A DNA stretch of 64,000 bases from Collinsella sp. (lineage in GTDB: Bacteria; Actinomycetota; Coriobacteriia; Coriobacteriales; Coriobacteriaceae): the NCBI GenBank assembly GCA_018368345.1, contig JAGZEK010000002.1:1-64000 (forward strand). The letters run 5' to 3'. The position numbers were made by a program, and so were the translations under genes. Below, one piece after another: positions 52,181 through 61,865 of this stretch (its first letter is position 1; the number at the start of each line of letters is the position of its first letter). The notes below the pieces were generated by a model. It saw only the letters and a list, made by a program, of their open reading frames with translations, made no database searches and was not told the origin of the DNA.

Positions 52181-52771
52181 CTACAGCGCGTCATCCAGCA
52201 TAAGGTTCACCTTGAGCACGTTGACCGTGGGCTCGCCGAACACGCCGAGGAAACGGCCCTTGGTGCACGCGGCGATGATGTCGCGCACCTCGTCCTCACT
52301 TTTGCCCGTGGCCTTGGCAAGGCGCGGAACCTGGTACTCGGCGGCATACGGAGAGATCTCCGGGTCGAGGCCGGACCCCGAACACGTCACCAGATCGACG
52401 GGCACGGCGTCCATATCGGCATCGGGGTTGGCGGCGCAGATCTTCTTCACGCGCGCATCTATCAGCTGCCGATACTCCTCACTCGCCGGGGACAGGTTGG
52501 ACGGGGCACCATACGCCATGAGCTCGCCGTCTTCGCCTTCGACAATTGATACGTTCTGGATACGACCCCACATGTGGGCTTCGTCATCGAAGTTCTGGCC
52601 GATGAGCTCGGAACCCACAACCTTGCCGTCGACCGTAATGAGCGAACCGTTCGCCTGATACGGGAACGCAACCTGGGCGATGCCGGTCACGACGAGCGTA
52701 TAGCCCAGGCCGCAGACAACGGTAAACAGCGCGAACACGCCCAGTGCGCGCGATGCAACACCTTTGAACAT
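52181..52771 (-). CDS. kdpC: Potassium-transporting ATPase subunit C
   Basis: Small membrane-anchored subunit that stabilises the Kdp K+ pump. It has an N-terminal helix (residues 10-30, VFALFTVVCGLGYTLVVTGI), then the extracytoplasmic part with GSELIGQNF and the conserved LDPEISPYAAEYQVPRLA. 196 aa; start at 52771 with GGAGG. Last gene of kdpFABC, 12 nt after kdpB. Confidence 0.96.
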   Translation of the reverse strand: MFKGVASRALGVFALFTVVCGLGYTLVVTGIAQVAFPYQANGSLITVDGKVVGSELIGQNFDDEAHMWGRIQNVSIVEGEDGELMAYGAPSNLSPASEEYRQLIDARVKKICAANPDADMDAVPVDLVTCSGSGLDPEISPYAAEYQVPRLAKATGKSEDEVRDIIAACTKGRFLGVFGEPTVNVLKVNLMLDDAL

Positions 52772-52783
52772 ACAAACCTCCAC

Positions 52784-54838
52784 TTACATAATGCCGCAGA
52801 ACGCGAGCAGCATGTCGATGAGCTTGATGAATACGAACGGGGCAACGATGCCGCCCAGACCCCACACGAGCAGGTTGTGGGTCAGCAGCTGTCCGGACGG
52901 GACCTCGCGGTACTTAACGCCCTTCAGCGCGGCCGGAATCAGCGCGACGATAACGAGCGCGTTATAGATGATGGCCGAAAGAACCGCGGACAGCGGGCTT
53001 GCCAGACCGAGGATGTTAAGCGCGCCAAGGCCCGGGTAGATCGGCGAGAACAGGGCCGGGATGATAGCGAAGTACTTCGCCACGTCGTTGGCCACCGAGA
53101 AGGTCGTGAGCGAGCCGCGGGTCATGAGTAGTTGCTTGCCGATGCGCACGACCTCGATGAGCTTGGTAGGGCTGGAGTCGAGGTCGACCATATTGCCGGC
53201 CTCCTTGGCAGCCTGGGTTCCCGTGTTCATGGCCACGGCAACATCCGCCTGCGCCAGCGCCGGCGCGTCGTTGGTGCCGTCGCCGGTCATGGCGACCAGG
53301 TGGCCCTCACGCTGGAACTCGCGGATCTTCTCGAGCTTGCCTTCAGGGGTGGCCTCGGCCAGGAAGTCATCAACGCCGGCCTCGGCGGCGATTGCCGCGG
53401 CGGTGAGCGGGTTGTCGCCCGTCACCATGATGGTCTTGATACCCATCTTGCGCAGGTCGGCGAACTTCTCCTTAACGCCGGACTTGATGATGTCCTTGAG
53501 GTACACAACGCCCAGCACGCGGCAGTTCTTGGTCACGACCAGCGGGGTGCCGCCGGCCTTGGCGATGCGCTCGACGACCTCGTCGCACTCCTGGGAGAAC
53601 ACGCCGCCGGCTGCCTCCACATAGGTGCGCACGGAATCGGCAGCGCCCTTGCGGATCTCATTACCCTCGTAGTTCACGCCGGACATACGCGTTGCCGCGG
53701 TGAACGGGATGAACTCCATGCCCTTATCCTCGAGTGTGCGGCCGCGCAGACCGAACTGCTCCTTGGCGAGCACGACGATGGAACGGCCCTCGGGGGTCTC
53801 GTCGGCCAGCGAGGAAAGCTGGGCGGCATCGGCCAGCTCCGCGGGATCGACGCCGTCGACCGGGATGAACTCGGCGGCTTGGCGGTTACCCAGGGTGATG
53901 GTGCCGGTCTTGTCGAGCATGAGGATGTCGACGTCGCCGGCGGCCTCGATGGCGCGGCCGGACATGGCCAGCACGTTGGCCTCGTTCAGACGGCTCATGC
54001 CGGCGATGCCGATGGCGGACAGAAGGGCGCCGATGGTAGTAGGAGCCAGGCACACGAGCAGCGCCACGAGCGTGGTCACGGCCGTGGGGTTGACCATGTC
54101 GTTAAGACCGGACGAGAAGCAGGAGTAACAATACAGGGCCAACGTGACCAGGATAAAGACGATGGAGAGGGCCACCAGGAAGATCTCCAGAGCAATCTCG
54201 TTAGGGGTCTTCTTACGCGCGGCACCCTCGACCATCGCGATCATCTTGTCCAGGAAGCTCTGGCCGGGCTCGCTGGAGATCTTGACGATGATCCAGTCGG
54301 ACAGCACCGTGGTACCGCCGGTAACGGCAGAGCGGTCGCCGCCGGCCTCGCGGACCACGGGGGCGGACTCGCCGGTGATGGCGGACTCGTCAACGGAGGC
54401 AGCGCCCTCGATGACGTCGCCGTCGCCGGGAATCTGCTCGCCGGCGCGTACGATCACCAGGTCGCCGCGCGTGAGCTCGGTGCCGGGAACGACGGTGAAG
54501 TGCTCCTTGTCCTCAACGGACTCGATGCGATGGGCCTCGACATCCTTCTTGGCCGCACGCAGGGAATCGGCCTGGGCCTTACCGCGGCCCTCGGCAAGAG
54601 CCTCGGCGAAGTTCGAGAACAGGTCGGTGAGCCACAAGATGACCGCGATGGCGACCACATAGTAGGTGGGCACACCCGCGTCCTGCACACCGAAAATGGA
54701 AGCGACGGCCAGGACGGAGGTCATGACGGCGGAAAGCCACACCAGGAACATGACCGGGTTTTGAATCTGGACGCGAGGATCCAGCTTGCCAAACGAGTCG
54801 CGGACCGCGCGGCCCATCATGTCTTTTTGCATAGTCAT
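52784..54838 (-). CDS. kdpB: Potassium-transporting ATPase ATP-binding subunit
   Basis: This is the P-type ATPase core of the Kdp high-affinity K+ uptake system. Asp309 in MLDKTGTITLGN is phosphorylated; TGESAPV is the actuator loop (its Ser is the inhibitory phosphorylation site known in KdpB); MTGDGTNDAPALAQADVAVAMN is the hinge. 684 aa, start at 54838 after GGAGGG. The kdpA stop lies 17 nt upstream. Confidence 0.97.
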   Translation of the reverse strand: MTMQKDMMGRAVRDSFGKLDPRVQIQNPVMFLVWLSAVMTSVLAVASIFGVQDAGVPTYYVVAIAVILWLTDLFSNFAEALAEGRGKAQADSLRAAKKDVEAHRIESVEDKEHFTVVPGTELTRGDLVIVRAGEQIPGDGDVIEGAASVDESAITGESAPVVREAGGDRSAVTGGTTVLSDWIIVKISSEPGQSFLDKMIAMVEGAARKKTPNEIALEIFLVALSIVFILVTLALYCYSCFSSGLNDMVNPTAVTTLVALLVCLAPTTIGALLSAIGIAGMSRLNEANVLAMSGRAIEAAGDVDILMLDKTGTITLGNRQAAEFIPVDGVDPAELADAAQLSSLADETPEGRSIVVLAKEQFGLRGRTLEDKGMEFIPFTAATRMSGVNYEGNEIRKGAADSVRTYVEAAGGVFSQECDEVVERIAKAGGTPLVVTKNCRVLGVVYLKDIIKSGVKEKFADLRKMGIKTIMVTGDNPLTAAAIAAEAGVDDFLAEATPEGKLEKIREFQREGHLVAMTGDGTNDAPALAQADVAVAMNTGTQAAKEAGNMVDLDSSPTKLIEVVRIGKQLLMTRGSLTTFSVANDVAKYFAIIPALFSPIYPGLGALNILGLASPLSAVLSAIIYNALVIVALIPAALKGVKYREVPSGQLLTHNLLVWGLGGIVAPFVFIKLIDMLLAFCGIM

Positions 54839-54854
54839 AAATCTGCGCCCTCCT

Positions 54855-56678
54855 TTACGCAATCATCTGGAAGAACTCGGCAACGGGGCCAAGCGCCAGG
54901 GCCGGGAAGAAGCTCAGGGCACCGATCAGCAGAACGATGAACACGAGCAGGAATACGAACATGCCGTTGGTGGTAGACAGGGTACCGGCGCTCTCGGCGA
55001 CCTTGCCCTTCTTGGCCAGCGAGCCGGCGATAGCCAGCGTACCGATGATGGGCATGAAGCGGGCGAACAGCATCTCGAGGCCGAGCATGACGTTGATCCA
55101 GGGAATGTTGCAGTTCATGCCTGCAAACGCCGAGCCGTTGTTGCCGCCGCATGAGGTGAAGGCATACAGCGCCTCGGAGAAGCCGTGCGCGCCACCATTG
55201 TTGAGCTGGTCGGCAAGACCGGGCACCATGCAGGCGATGGCCGAGCACACCAGAATGGCAAACGGAGTTGCCAAGCACAGGACAACTGCCCAGCGCATCT
55301 CGCCCGGCTCGATCTTCTTGCCCAGGAACTCAGGCGTGCGTCCGACCATGAGGCCGGCGATGAACACTGTGAGGATGGCGAAGCCGATCATGCCGTACAG
55401 GCCGCAGCCCACGCCGCCGAAGACGACCTCGCCCAGAGCAATCTGGAGCATCTGGACAAAACCGCCCAGCGGGGTGTAGGAGTCGTGCATGGAGTTAACC
55501 GAGCCGTTGGAAGCAGCCGTCGTGAAAGCGGACCAGGTAGAAGAGGAGGCGATACCGAAACGGCTCTCCTTGCCCTCCATGTTGCCGCCGGCCTGGCCGT
55601 CGGTCATCTCGATATTGACCGCTCCGCCATCGGCCAGCTGCGGGGTGCCCGCATGCTCGTTGACGGCGATGATGCCGGTGAAGATCACCAGCAGGATGAA
55701 CATGGCGGCAAAGATGGCCTTGCCCTGCTTGGTGTTCTTGACGCCGATACCGAAGGCGAAGCAACAGGCGGCCGGAATCAGCAGCAGGCTGGTCATCTCG
55801 ATGATGTTGGTGAAGGCACTGGGGTTCTCATACGGATGGGCGGAGTTCACGCCGAAGAAGCCGCCGCCGTTGGTGCCGGACTGCTTGATGGCGACCTGAG
55901 GAGCCGCGGGACCCTGGGGCAGGAACTGCTCGGTGACCACGCGCGCGCCCTCGACAACCTTGCCGTCGACCTTGACCGTGTCGCCCTCAATCTGGGCGCC
56001 GTCGATGACGCTCCAGCCGCCGTCTGCATTAGGCTGAACAGCGACGGGTTCTACGAGCTCAGCCTTCTGAGCCGGCTGGAAGTTGGAGATGACGCCACCG
56101 GCAGCCAGGCAGATGCCGAACACGAGGTTCAGCGGGATGAGCACATACAGGACGGTGCGGGTGAGGTCGACCCAGAAGGAACCCAGACCCTGCTCCTTGA
56201 CCTGACGGAAGCCGCGGATCAGCGCGAACATGACCGCGATACCGGTGCCAGCGGAAACGAAGTTCTGCACAGTGAGACCCATGAACTGCACAAGGTAGGA
56301 CAGGGTGGTCTCACCGGAGTAGGACTGCCAGTTGGTGTTGGTTATGAAGGAAGCAGCCGTATTGAACGACAGGTCCCATGACACACCCGGCAGGTGCTGG
56401 GGATTGCCTGGCAAGAAGGACTGAAGCGCCTGGAGTGCCACAAGAGTCACGAGGCCGATCCCCGAAAAGACCAGCACGCTCGCCAGATAGCGCCTACACC
56501 CCATCTGTTCTGCAGCGTCGATGCGAAGCAGACGATAGACGCCACGCTCCACAGGAGCAATCACAGGCGACAGGAACGTATGCTCACCATCCATGATATG
56601 GGCCATGAACCGACCGAGCGGAACGGCCAGGACGACGAGTACGGCAAAGTACAAGATGTACTGAATCGCAGCGTCCAT
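54855..56678 (-). CDS. kdpA: Potassium-transporting ATPase subunit A
   Basis: It is the K+-selective channel-like subunit of Kdp, 607 aa with about ten membrane helices and four selectivity-filter loops (for example SWDLSFNTAASFITNTNWQ, KQSGTNGGGFFGVNSAHP, FTTAASNGSVNSMHDSY, TSCGGNNGSAFAG). A short extra stretch of extracytoplasmic sequence (around QPNADGGWSVIDG) makes it longer than E. coli KdpA (557). Start at 56678 follows the kdpF stop by three bases. Confidence 0.97.
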   Translation of the reverse strand: MDAAIQYILYFAVLVVLAVPLGRFMAHIMDGEHTFLSPVIAPVERGVYRLLRIDAAEQMGCRRYLASVLVFSGIGLVTLVALQALQSFLPGNPQHLPGVSWDLSFNTAASFITNTNWQSYSGETTLSYLVQFMGLTVQNFVSAGTGIAVMFALIRGFRQVKEQGLGSFWVDLTRTVLYVLIPLNLVFGICLAAGGVISNFQPAQKAELVEPVAVQPNADGGWSVIDGAQIEGDTVKVDGKVVEGARVVTEQFLPQGPAAPQVAIKQSGTNGGGFFGVNSAHPYENPSAFTNIIEMTSLLLIPAACCFAFGIGVKNTKQGKAIFAAMFILLVIFTGIIAVNEHAGTPQLADGGAVNIEMTDGQAGGNMEGKESRFGIASSSTWSAFTTAASNGSVNSMHDSYTPLGGFVQMLQIALGEVVFGGVGCGLYGMIGFAILTVFIAGLMVGRTPEFLGKKIEPGEMRWAVVLCLATPFAILVCSAIACMVPGLADQLNNGGAHGFSEALYAFTSCGGNNGSAFAGMNCNIPWINVMLGLEMLFARFMPIIGTLAIAGSLAKKGKVAESAGTLSTTNGMFVFLLVFIVLLIGALSFFPALALGPVAEFFQMIA

Positions 56679-56681
56679 AGT

Positions 56682-56768
56682 TTACGAATCACTCCTCATC
56701 AGAATGTAGATGTAATAGATAAGAAGTCCAATGCAGACGACTCCGATGATGGGAATGAGGATGTCCAT
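56682..56768 (-). CDS. kdpF: KdpF small subunit, 28 aa
   Basis: A single hydrophobic helix, MDILIPIIGVVCIGLLIYYI followed by YILMRSDS. It lies directly before kdpA, as in other kdpFABC operons, with AAAGGGGCGG before the ATG at 56768. KdpF is a lipid-like stabiliser of the pump in E. coli. Confidence 0.88.
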   Translation of the reverse strand: MDILIPIIGVVCIGLLIYYIYILMRSDS

Positions 56769-57012
56769 TTACCGCCCCTTTCACACGCGGTCCGATGTCT
56801 CGGACGCCTGCCCTCGCAAGCGTCTGGGGACAGTAAACGCTTCTAGGGATTAAAGAGGCGTGAGGGCCGGGGCTCACGTCCTTAAGATGCCGTAAAGATG
56901 CAGGTAGAAAGCACTATTGCAGCTGCAGTGCGCCTATACTCGACCTCGCGAGCATACAGTGGCGTCCTCACCGCGTATGCACGCATGGGCAACACTTCAG
57001 AAAGGCTACGCT
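56769..57012. promoter_or_regulatory. Divergent control region of kdpFABC and kdpDE
   Basis: It contains the direct repeat TAAGATGC/TAAAGATGC (56883-56901), the hairpin-like CGTGAG/CTCACG (56859-56878), and a -10-like TATACT (56935-56940) facing kdpD. KdpE would be expected to bind here; the exact site is not proven. Confidence 0.45.
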
Positions 57013-59748
57013 ATGCAGCGCGACGCATCGGACACTCGCGTCAATCCAGACCTCATCCTCAAGGCAATTGAGAAAGACGAGGTCGCCGATGACGCTCGAA
57101 CCAGCCGGGGACACCTCAAGATTTTCTTTGGCTACGCTGCAGGCACAGGCAAAACCTATGCGATGCTTCAAGCCGCCCACGCCGCCAAGCGGCGAGGTGT
57201 CGACGTCGTCGCGGGATACATCGAGCCGCACGAACGTCCGGCAACTGCCCATCTTGCACAAGGGCTTGAGAACGTGCCCTGTAAACTCATCGAGCACAAC
57301 GGCATTGCGCTCAGCGAGTTCGATCTAGATGCGGCTATCGAACGCGCCCCTCAGCTCATCCTTGTCGACGAGCTCGCCCATACGAATGCGCCGGGGTCTC
57401 GCCACGACAAACGCTATCAAGACGTCGAGGAACTTCTACATGCGGGCATCGACGTCTATACGACCGTGAACGTTCAGCATATCGAGAGCCTAAACGACAT
57501 GGTTGCATCCATCACCGGCGTTGTCGTGAGCGAACGAATCCCCGACCGTATCTTCGATGATGCCGACCAGGTCGAGCTCGTCGACATAGAGCCCGAAGAC
57601 CTACTTGAGCGCCTTCGCGCCGGTCTCGTCTACCGTCCCGCACAAGCCGACCGAGCGCAACAGCATTTTTTTACCGTCGAGAACCTCACCGCACTCCGAG
57701 AAATCGCGCTGCGCCGCTGCGCCGATCGCACCGGCCACCTCACAGACGCCGCACGCGTGCTGGGAAACCGTGACTACTACACCAGGGAGCGTATCTTAGT
57801 CTGCGTCTCCCCGGCGCCGACCAATCCCCGCATCGTCCGTGCCGCCGCACGCATGGCGAAAGCGTTTCGCAGCGAGCTCGTCGCCCTGTTCGTAGAGAGC
57901 CCGCGCACGCAAGCCATGAGCGATGATGAGCGCGCCAAGCTTGCAGCCAATATCGCCCTAGCCGAGCAGCTCGGAGCACATATGGAAACCGTCTATGGCG
58001 ACGACGTCGCGTTTCAGATCTCCGAGTTCGCGCGCCTGTCGGGTATTTCGAAGATCGTCATGGGACGCACGGGCGAGCACAGCAGCGTCCGTCAGGCCCT
58101 CTTTGGCCGCAAATCTCTCGTAGAACAGCTCATAGCATTCGCCCCGAACCTCGACATTTACATCATTCCAGACCAGTCGACTCCGCCCTCCCGGCCCAAA
58201 GGACGCCGGCATGCGCTCGCCCTGCAGCCGCCCAGCAGCCGAAACGTGCTTCGCACGCTGGCCCTCTCTCTTGTCGCCACGGCGATCGGCACGGCTTTCC
58301 GCCATCTGGGATTTGCCGATTCCAGCATCATATCCCTCTATATCCTCACGGCCCTGCTGACCGCCGTCACCACGACGGGGCGTATCTGCACGATCGTATC
58401 GAGCGTGCTCTCTGTAGTGCTTTACAACTTCTGCTTCGTCACGCCTCTGTTTTCGCTCGCCAGCTACGACCGAAGCTATCTGGTCACGTTCGGCATCATG
58501 TTCGCTACCGCTATGGTCGCCGGCGAGTTAACTGCGCGCATCGCCGACAACGCCCGTACCTCCGCCGAGAACGCATTCAAAACGCGTGTACTCCTCGAAA
58601 CGAACCAGCTCTTGCAGCAAGCCCATAGCGCGGAGGAGTGCGCCCGCGTCGCCATGAACCAACTCGTCAAACTGCTAAAACTCGACGTGGTCTTCTACCC
58701 CGCCGAACACGGCACGCTCGGCAAGGCGCTCTATGAGTCCGCTGGCACCGAAAACCGATCCGCGTCGCTGCTCACCGACTACGAGCGCGCCGTTGCAACC
58801 TGGACCTTCACCAACAACAAGCGCGCGGGCGCAAGCACGCGGACCCTGCCTGAGGCGCGCTGTCTCTACCTCGCGGTTCGCACCGGCGACAAGGTATTCG
58901 GTGTCATCGGCATCGCCCTGGAGGGGCGCGAGACCGAAGCCTTCGAGCATTCGATCGTCCTATCTATCGTAGGTGAATGCGCCTTGGCGCTCGAAAGTGA
59001 CCGAGCGGCGCAAGAGCGCGAAGAGGCTGCGGTCTTGGCGAAAAACGAGCAGCTGCGCGCCAACCTTTTGCGCTCCATCGGCCACGATTTGAGGACACCC
59101 CTCACGGCTATATCCGGATCTGCGGCAATCCTTCGGAAGAGCGACGAGAGGCTCAGCCTCGAACAACGCTGCGATCTTGCCGATGCCATCTACGATGACT
59201 CCCTCTGGCTTATCGATACCGTGGAGAACCTCCTCGCCATCACACGCGTCGAGGACGGCACCATTCGCCTCAACCTCACATCCGAGCTCATCGACGAGGT
59301 CATCGAGGCCGCCCTCAGCCATGTCGCCCAAGCATCGCATGGACATGCCGTCACCATCGAGCACACTGACGACATCCTGCTGGTACGCGTCGACGTCCAT
59401 CTCATCATGCAGGTGCTTACGAATCTCATCATGAACGCCTTCAAATACACGCCCGAGGACTCGACTGTCACCGTCAGCGCACGTCGCGAGGGCGCGTTCG
59501 TCGTGGTGGACGTCGCAGACGATGGGCCGGGTGTGGCAGACTGCGACAAGCCTCATATCTTTGAGCGCTTCTTTACCTCAGGCAATACGCGGCCCGTGGA
59601 TTCGCGTCGAAGCATCGGCCTTGGGCTGTCGCTCTGCCGCTCCATCGTGGAGGCGCATGGCGGCGTCATCGAAGTTCGCGACAACCACCCCCATGGGGCC
59701 GTCTTCCGTTTTACCCTGCCCGCTGAGGAGATCGAGATTCATGAATAA
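57013..59748 (+). CDS. kdpD: Sensor histidine kinase of the Kdp system
   Basis: It senses K+ limitation and turgor and phosphorylates KdpE. Complete 911-aa KdpD: N-terminal KdpD domain with P-loop GYAAGTGKTYAM and the VDELAHTNAPGSRH motif, a UspA-like domain (about 260-385), four close membrane helices (about 415-510), a GAF region, and the kinase with His691 (SIGHDLRTPLTAISG) and the N/G ATP boxes (NLIMNAFKY; DDGPGV). Start at 57013 is chosen for AAAGG; 32 in-frame codons upstream lack support. It is divergent from kdpFABC and overlaps kdpE by eight bases. Confidence 0.96.
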   Translation: MQRDASDTRVNPDLILKAIEKDEVADDARTSRGHLKIFFGYAAGTGKTYAMLQAAHAAKRRGVDVVAGYIEPHERPATAHLAQGLENVPCKLIEHNGIALSEFDLDAAIERAPQLILVDELAHTNAPGSRHDKRYQDVEELLHAGIDVYTTVNVQHIESLNDMVASITGVVVSERIPDRIFDDADQVELVDIEPEDLLERLRAGLVYRPAQADRAQQHFFTVENLTALREIALRRCADRTGHLTDAARVLGNRDYYTRERILVCVSPAPTNPRIVRAAARMAKAFRSELVALFVESPRTQAMSDDERAKLAANIALAEQLGAHMETVYGDDVAFQISEFARLSGISKIVMGRTGEHSSVRQALFGRKSLVEQLIAFAPNLDIYIIPDQSTPPSRPKGRRHALALQPPSSRNVLRTLALSLVATAIGTAFRHLGFADSSIISLYILTALLTAVTTTGRICTIVSSVLSVVLYNFCFVTPLFSLASYDRSYLVTFGIMFATAMVAGELTARIADNARTSAENAFKTRVLLETNQLLQQAHSAEECARVAMNQLVKLLKLDVVFYPAEHGTLGKALYESAGTENRSASLLTDYERAVATWTFTNNKRAGASTRTLPEARCLYLAVRTGDKVFGVIGIALEGRETEAFEHSIVLSIVGECALALESDRAAQEREEAAVLAKNEQLRANLLRSIGHDLRTPLTAISGSAAILRKSDERLSLEQRCDLADAIYDDSLWLIDTVENLLAITRVEDGTIRLNLTSELIDEVIEAALSHVAQASHGHAVTIEHTDDILLVRVDVHLIMQVLTNLIMNAFKYTPEDSTVTVSARREGAFVVVDVADDGPGVADCDKPHIFERFFTSGNTRPVDSRRSIGLGLSLCRSIVEAHGGVIEVRDNHPHGAVFRFTLPAEEIEIHE

Positions 59749-60445
59749 TGCCGCTAAGCCACGCATCCTCCTGGTCGAAGATGACCTGACCGTTCAAAAC
59801 CTCGTTTCGACCGCGCTTGACCTCCACGGCTATGTCGTGAGCAAGGTTTGCAACGGCCAGGCCGCCATCATGGATGCGGTATCGCATGGCCCCAGTCTCA
59901 TCATGCTCGACCTCGGCCTTCCCGACATTGACGGTATCGAGGTCATCACGAAGATCCGAAGCTGGTCGGCAGTCCCCATTATCGTCATTTCGGCGCGCAC
60001 CGAAGATTCCGACAAGATTGCAGCACTTGACGCGGGGGCAGACGACTACCTCACCAAGCCCTTTTCTGTGGATGAGTTGCTCGCGCGCGTCCGTGCGAAT
60101 TTGAGGCGTTCCTCGATGGCGTCGAGCGAGTCGACAGAAGCGAGCACGTTCGACAACGGTCCGCTGCATATCGACTACGCCGCGGGATACGCGACGAAAG
60201 ACGGACGCGAGCTCTCGCTCACCCCAACCGAGTACAAATTGCTCGTCCTTCTGGCGAAAAACGTCGACAAGGTGCTCACCCACACCTTCATCACCCGCGA
60301 GATATGGGGCACGAGCTGGGACAGCGATCTGGCGAGCCTGCGCGTGTTCATGCGCACCCTGCGCAAGAAGATCGAGGCAGACCCCTCTCACCCCAAGATG
60401 ATTCAGACGCACATGGGTGTCGGGTACCGCATGCAGCGTCTCTAG
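59741..60445 (+). CDS. kdpE: Response regulator of the Kdp system
   Basis: OmpR/PhoB-type regulator of 234 aa. Receiver with phospho-acceptor Asp57 (LIMLDLGLPDIDG), conserved Lys in YLTKPFSVDELLAR, and a C-terminal winged helix ending HMGVGYRMQRL. The start at 59741 lies within the kdpD stop region, so translation is coupled. It is expected to activate the divergent kdpFABC. Confidence 0.96.
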   Translation: MNNAAKPRILLVEDDLTVQNLVSTALDLHGYVVSKVCNGQAAIMDAVSHGPSLIMLDLGLPDIDGIEVITKIRSWSAVPIIVISARTEDSDKIAALDAGADDYLTKPFSVDELLARVRANLRRSSMASSESTEASTFDNGPLHIDYAAGYATKDGRELSLTPTEYKLLVLLAKNVDKVLTHTFITREIWGTSWDSDLASLRVFMRTLRKKIEADPSHPKMIQTHMGVGYRMQRL

Positions 60446-60460
60446 CCCACCCCACAAAAA

Positions 60461-60527
60461 AGTTGCGGTGGAATACGGAGTAGATGAGGCCTTTGACAGC
60501 CAAAACAGTCCGTATTTCACCGCAACT
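60461..60527. repeat. Dispersed palindrome family 3, copy 2
   Basis: Identical to 52051-52117 except one loop base, including the flanking CACAAAAA and the GATGGG that follows. It sits between the convergent ends of kdpE and the GltD-like gene. Confidence 0.9.
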
Positions 60528-60543
60528 GATGGGTGGGATGGAG

Positions 60544-61761
60544 TTAGAGGCCCAGGTAGTTGGTCATGCCTTCGACGGCGAGCTTGGCACCGGCCACGGC
60601 ATGGACCACGGTGAGCGGGCCGTTGACCACGTCGCCGGCGGCAAAGACGCCCGGCACGGTGGTCATGCCGCGTTCATCGACCGAAAGAAGGCCGCGATGG
60701 TCGGTCTCCAAGCCACCCGTCGTAAGCACAAGCTTGTCCTTGGGCACCTGCGAAGCCGCAATCACAACCGTGTCGGCAGACGCATGGTCGAGCTCTTCCT
60801 CGTAACCCACCACGTTGTTGTCCTCGTCAAAGATAGCCGTCTCGAACACCGGACCGTTATCGTCGATGGCGCAGATCGCCTTGCCGCACACAATCTCGGC
60901 ACCGTCAAGCTCGGTCAGCTCCACCTCATCATCGATGGCCGAGATATGGAGCGATCGGGCATACACGGTGACCTTGCGAGCGCCCGAGCGCAGCGCCGTG
61001 CGGGCAACATCCATGGCCACATTGCCGGCACCGATGACCGCCACGTTCTGCCCGATCGCCACGCTCGAAGGATCGACCAGGTAATCGATACCAAACAGCA
61101 CGTTGCCGCGCGACTCGCCGGGAATACCCAGTTTGCGAGCTCGCCAGGTACCGGTGCCAACAAAGACCGCATCGTAGCCGTCGCGCAGCAGGTCGTCGAT
61201 GTGGAGCGCACCGCCGATGGTGGTCGACGGACGAACGCGCACGCCGAGCGAGCACATCACGTGACGATACTTTTGCACGAGCGCACGGGGCAGGCGGAAC
61301 TCGGGGATACCGTACTCCAGCACACCACCGATCTCGGGGCGCTGCTCAAATACCGTGACGGCACAGCCCAGCTGGGCCATCTTAATGGCCACGGTGATAC
61401 CGGCAGGACCGGAACCGACCACGGCGACCTGTTTACCGCACGACGGCGCGGGCTTCCACTCCTTACGGTCCAAATACGCTGTCGAGATATAGTTCTCGAT
61501 GCTCGAAAAATGCACGGGTGTGCCCTTGCGGCCCTGGATGCAAGCACCCTCGCACTGGCCTGAATGGTTGCACACCATGGAACAGACCGCGCTCATGGGA
61601 TTGTTCTGGAACAGCAGCTCGCCCGCCTCTTCTAGACGACGCTGTTTGAACAGGTCGATGACCTGCGGAATAGGCGTCTGAACCGGGCAGCCCTTAATCT
61701 GGCAGAACGCCCTTTTACAACCTAGGCAACGATTCGCCTCTTCGACAATGTGGATAGCCAC
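60544..61761 (-). CDS. GltD-like NAD(P)-binding Fe-S flavoprotein
   Basis: This electron-transfer subunit resembles the small chain of glutamate synthase, 405 aa. Eight N-terminal cysteines form two [4Fe-4S] sites (CLGCKRAFCQIKGCPVQ and CSMVCNHSGQCEGAC). Then FAD (VAVVGSGPAGITVAI) and NAD(P) (VAVIGAGNVAMDVA) folds follow, and the C-terminal GVFAAGDVVNGP. The GTG start at 61761 with AAGGGGAG gives the natural N-terminus MAIHIVEEANRCLGC. No gltB is adjacent, so it may act with another partner as an NADPH:acceptor oxidoreductase. Confidence 0.85.
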   Translation of the reverse strand: MAIHIVEEANRCLGCKRAFCQIKGCPVQTPIPQVIDLFKQRRLEEAGELLFQNNPMSAVCSMVCNHSGQCEGACIQGRKGTPVHFSSIENYISTAYLDRKEWKPAPSCGKQVAVVGSGPAGITVAIKMAQLGCAVTVFEQRPEIGGVLEYGIPEFRLPRALVQKYRHVMCSLGVRVRPSTTIGGALHIDDLLRDGYDAVFVGTGTWRARKLGIPGESRGNVLFGIDYLVDPSSVAIGQNVAVIGAGNVAMDVARTALRSGARKVTVYARSLHISAIDDEVELTELDGAEIVCGKAICAIDDNGPVFETAIFDEDNNVVGYEEELDHASADTVVIAASQVPKDKLVLTTGGLETDHRGLLSVDERGMTTVPGVFAAGDVVNGPLTVVHAVAGAKLAVEGMTNYLGL

Positions 61762-61865
61762 GCAGCTCCCCTTTTTGATGTAATCCAATGAGGCGACGAT
61801 AAAAAACCCTTCACCGCCGCCCCCAGTCAAGCAAACTCAATATGCCGCCACGGCAAAAGCCAATG

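Noticed and set aside
53132..54940. 602-codon frame antisense to kdpB
   Set aside because: Low-complexity shadow of a highly conserved gene; no motif or ribosome site.
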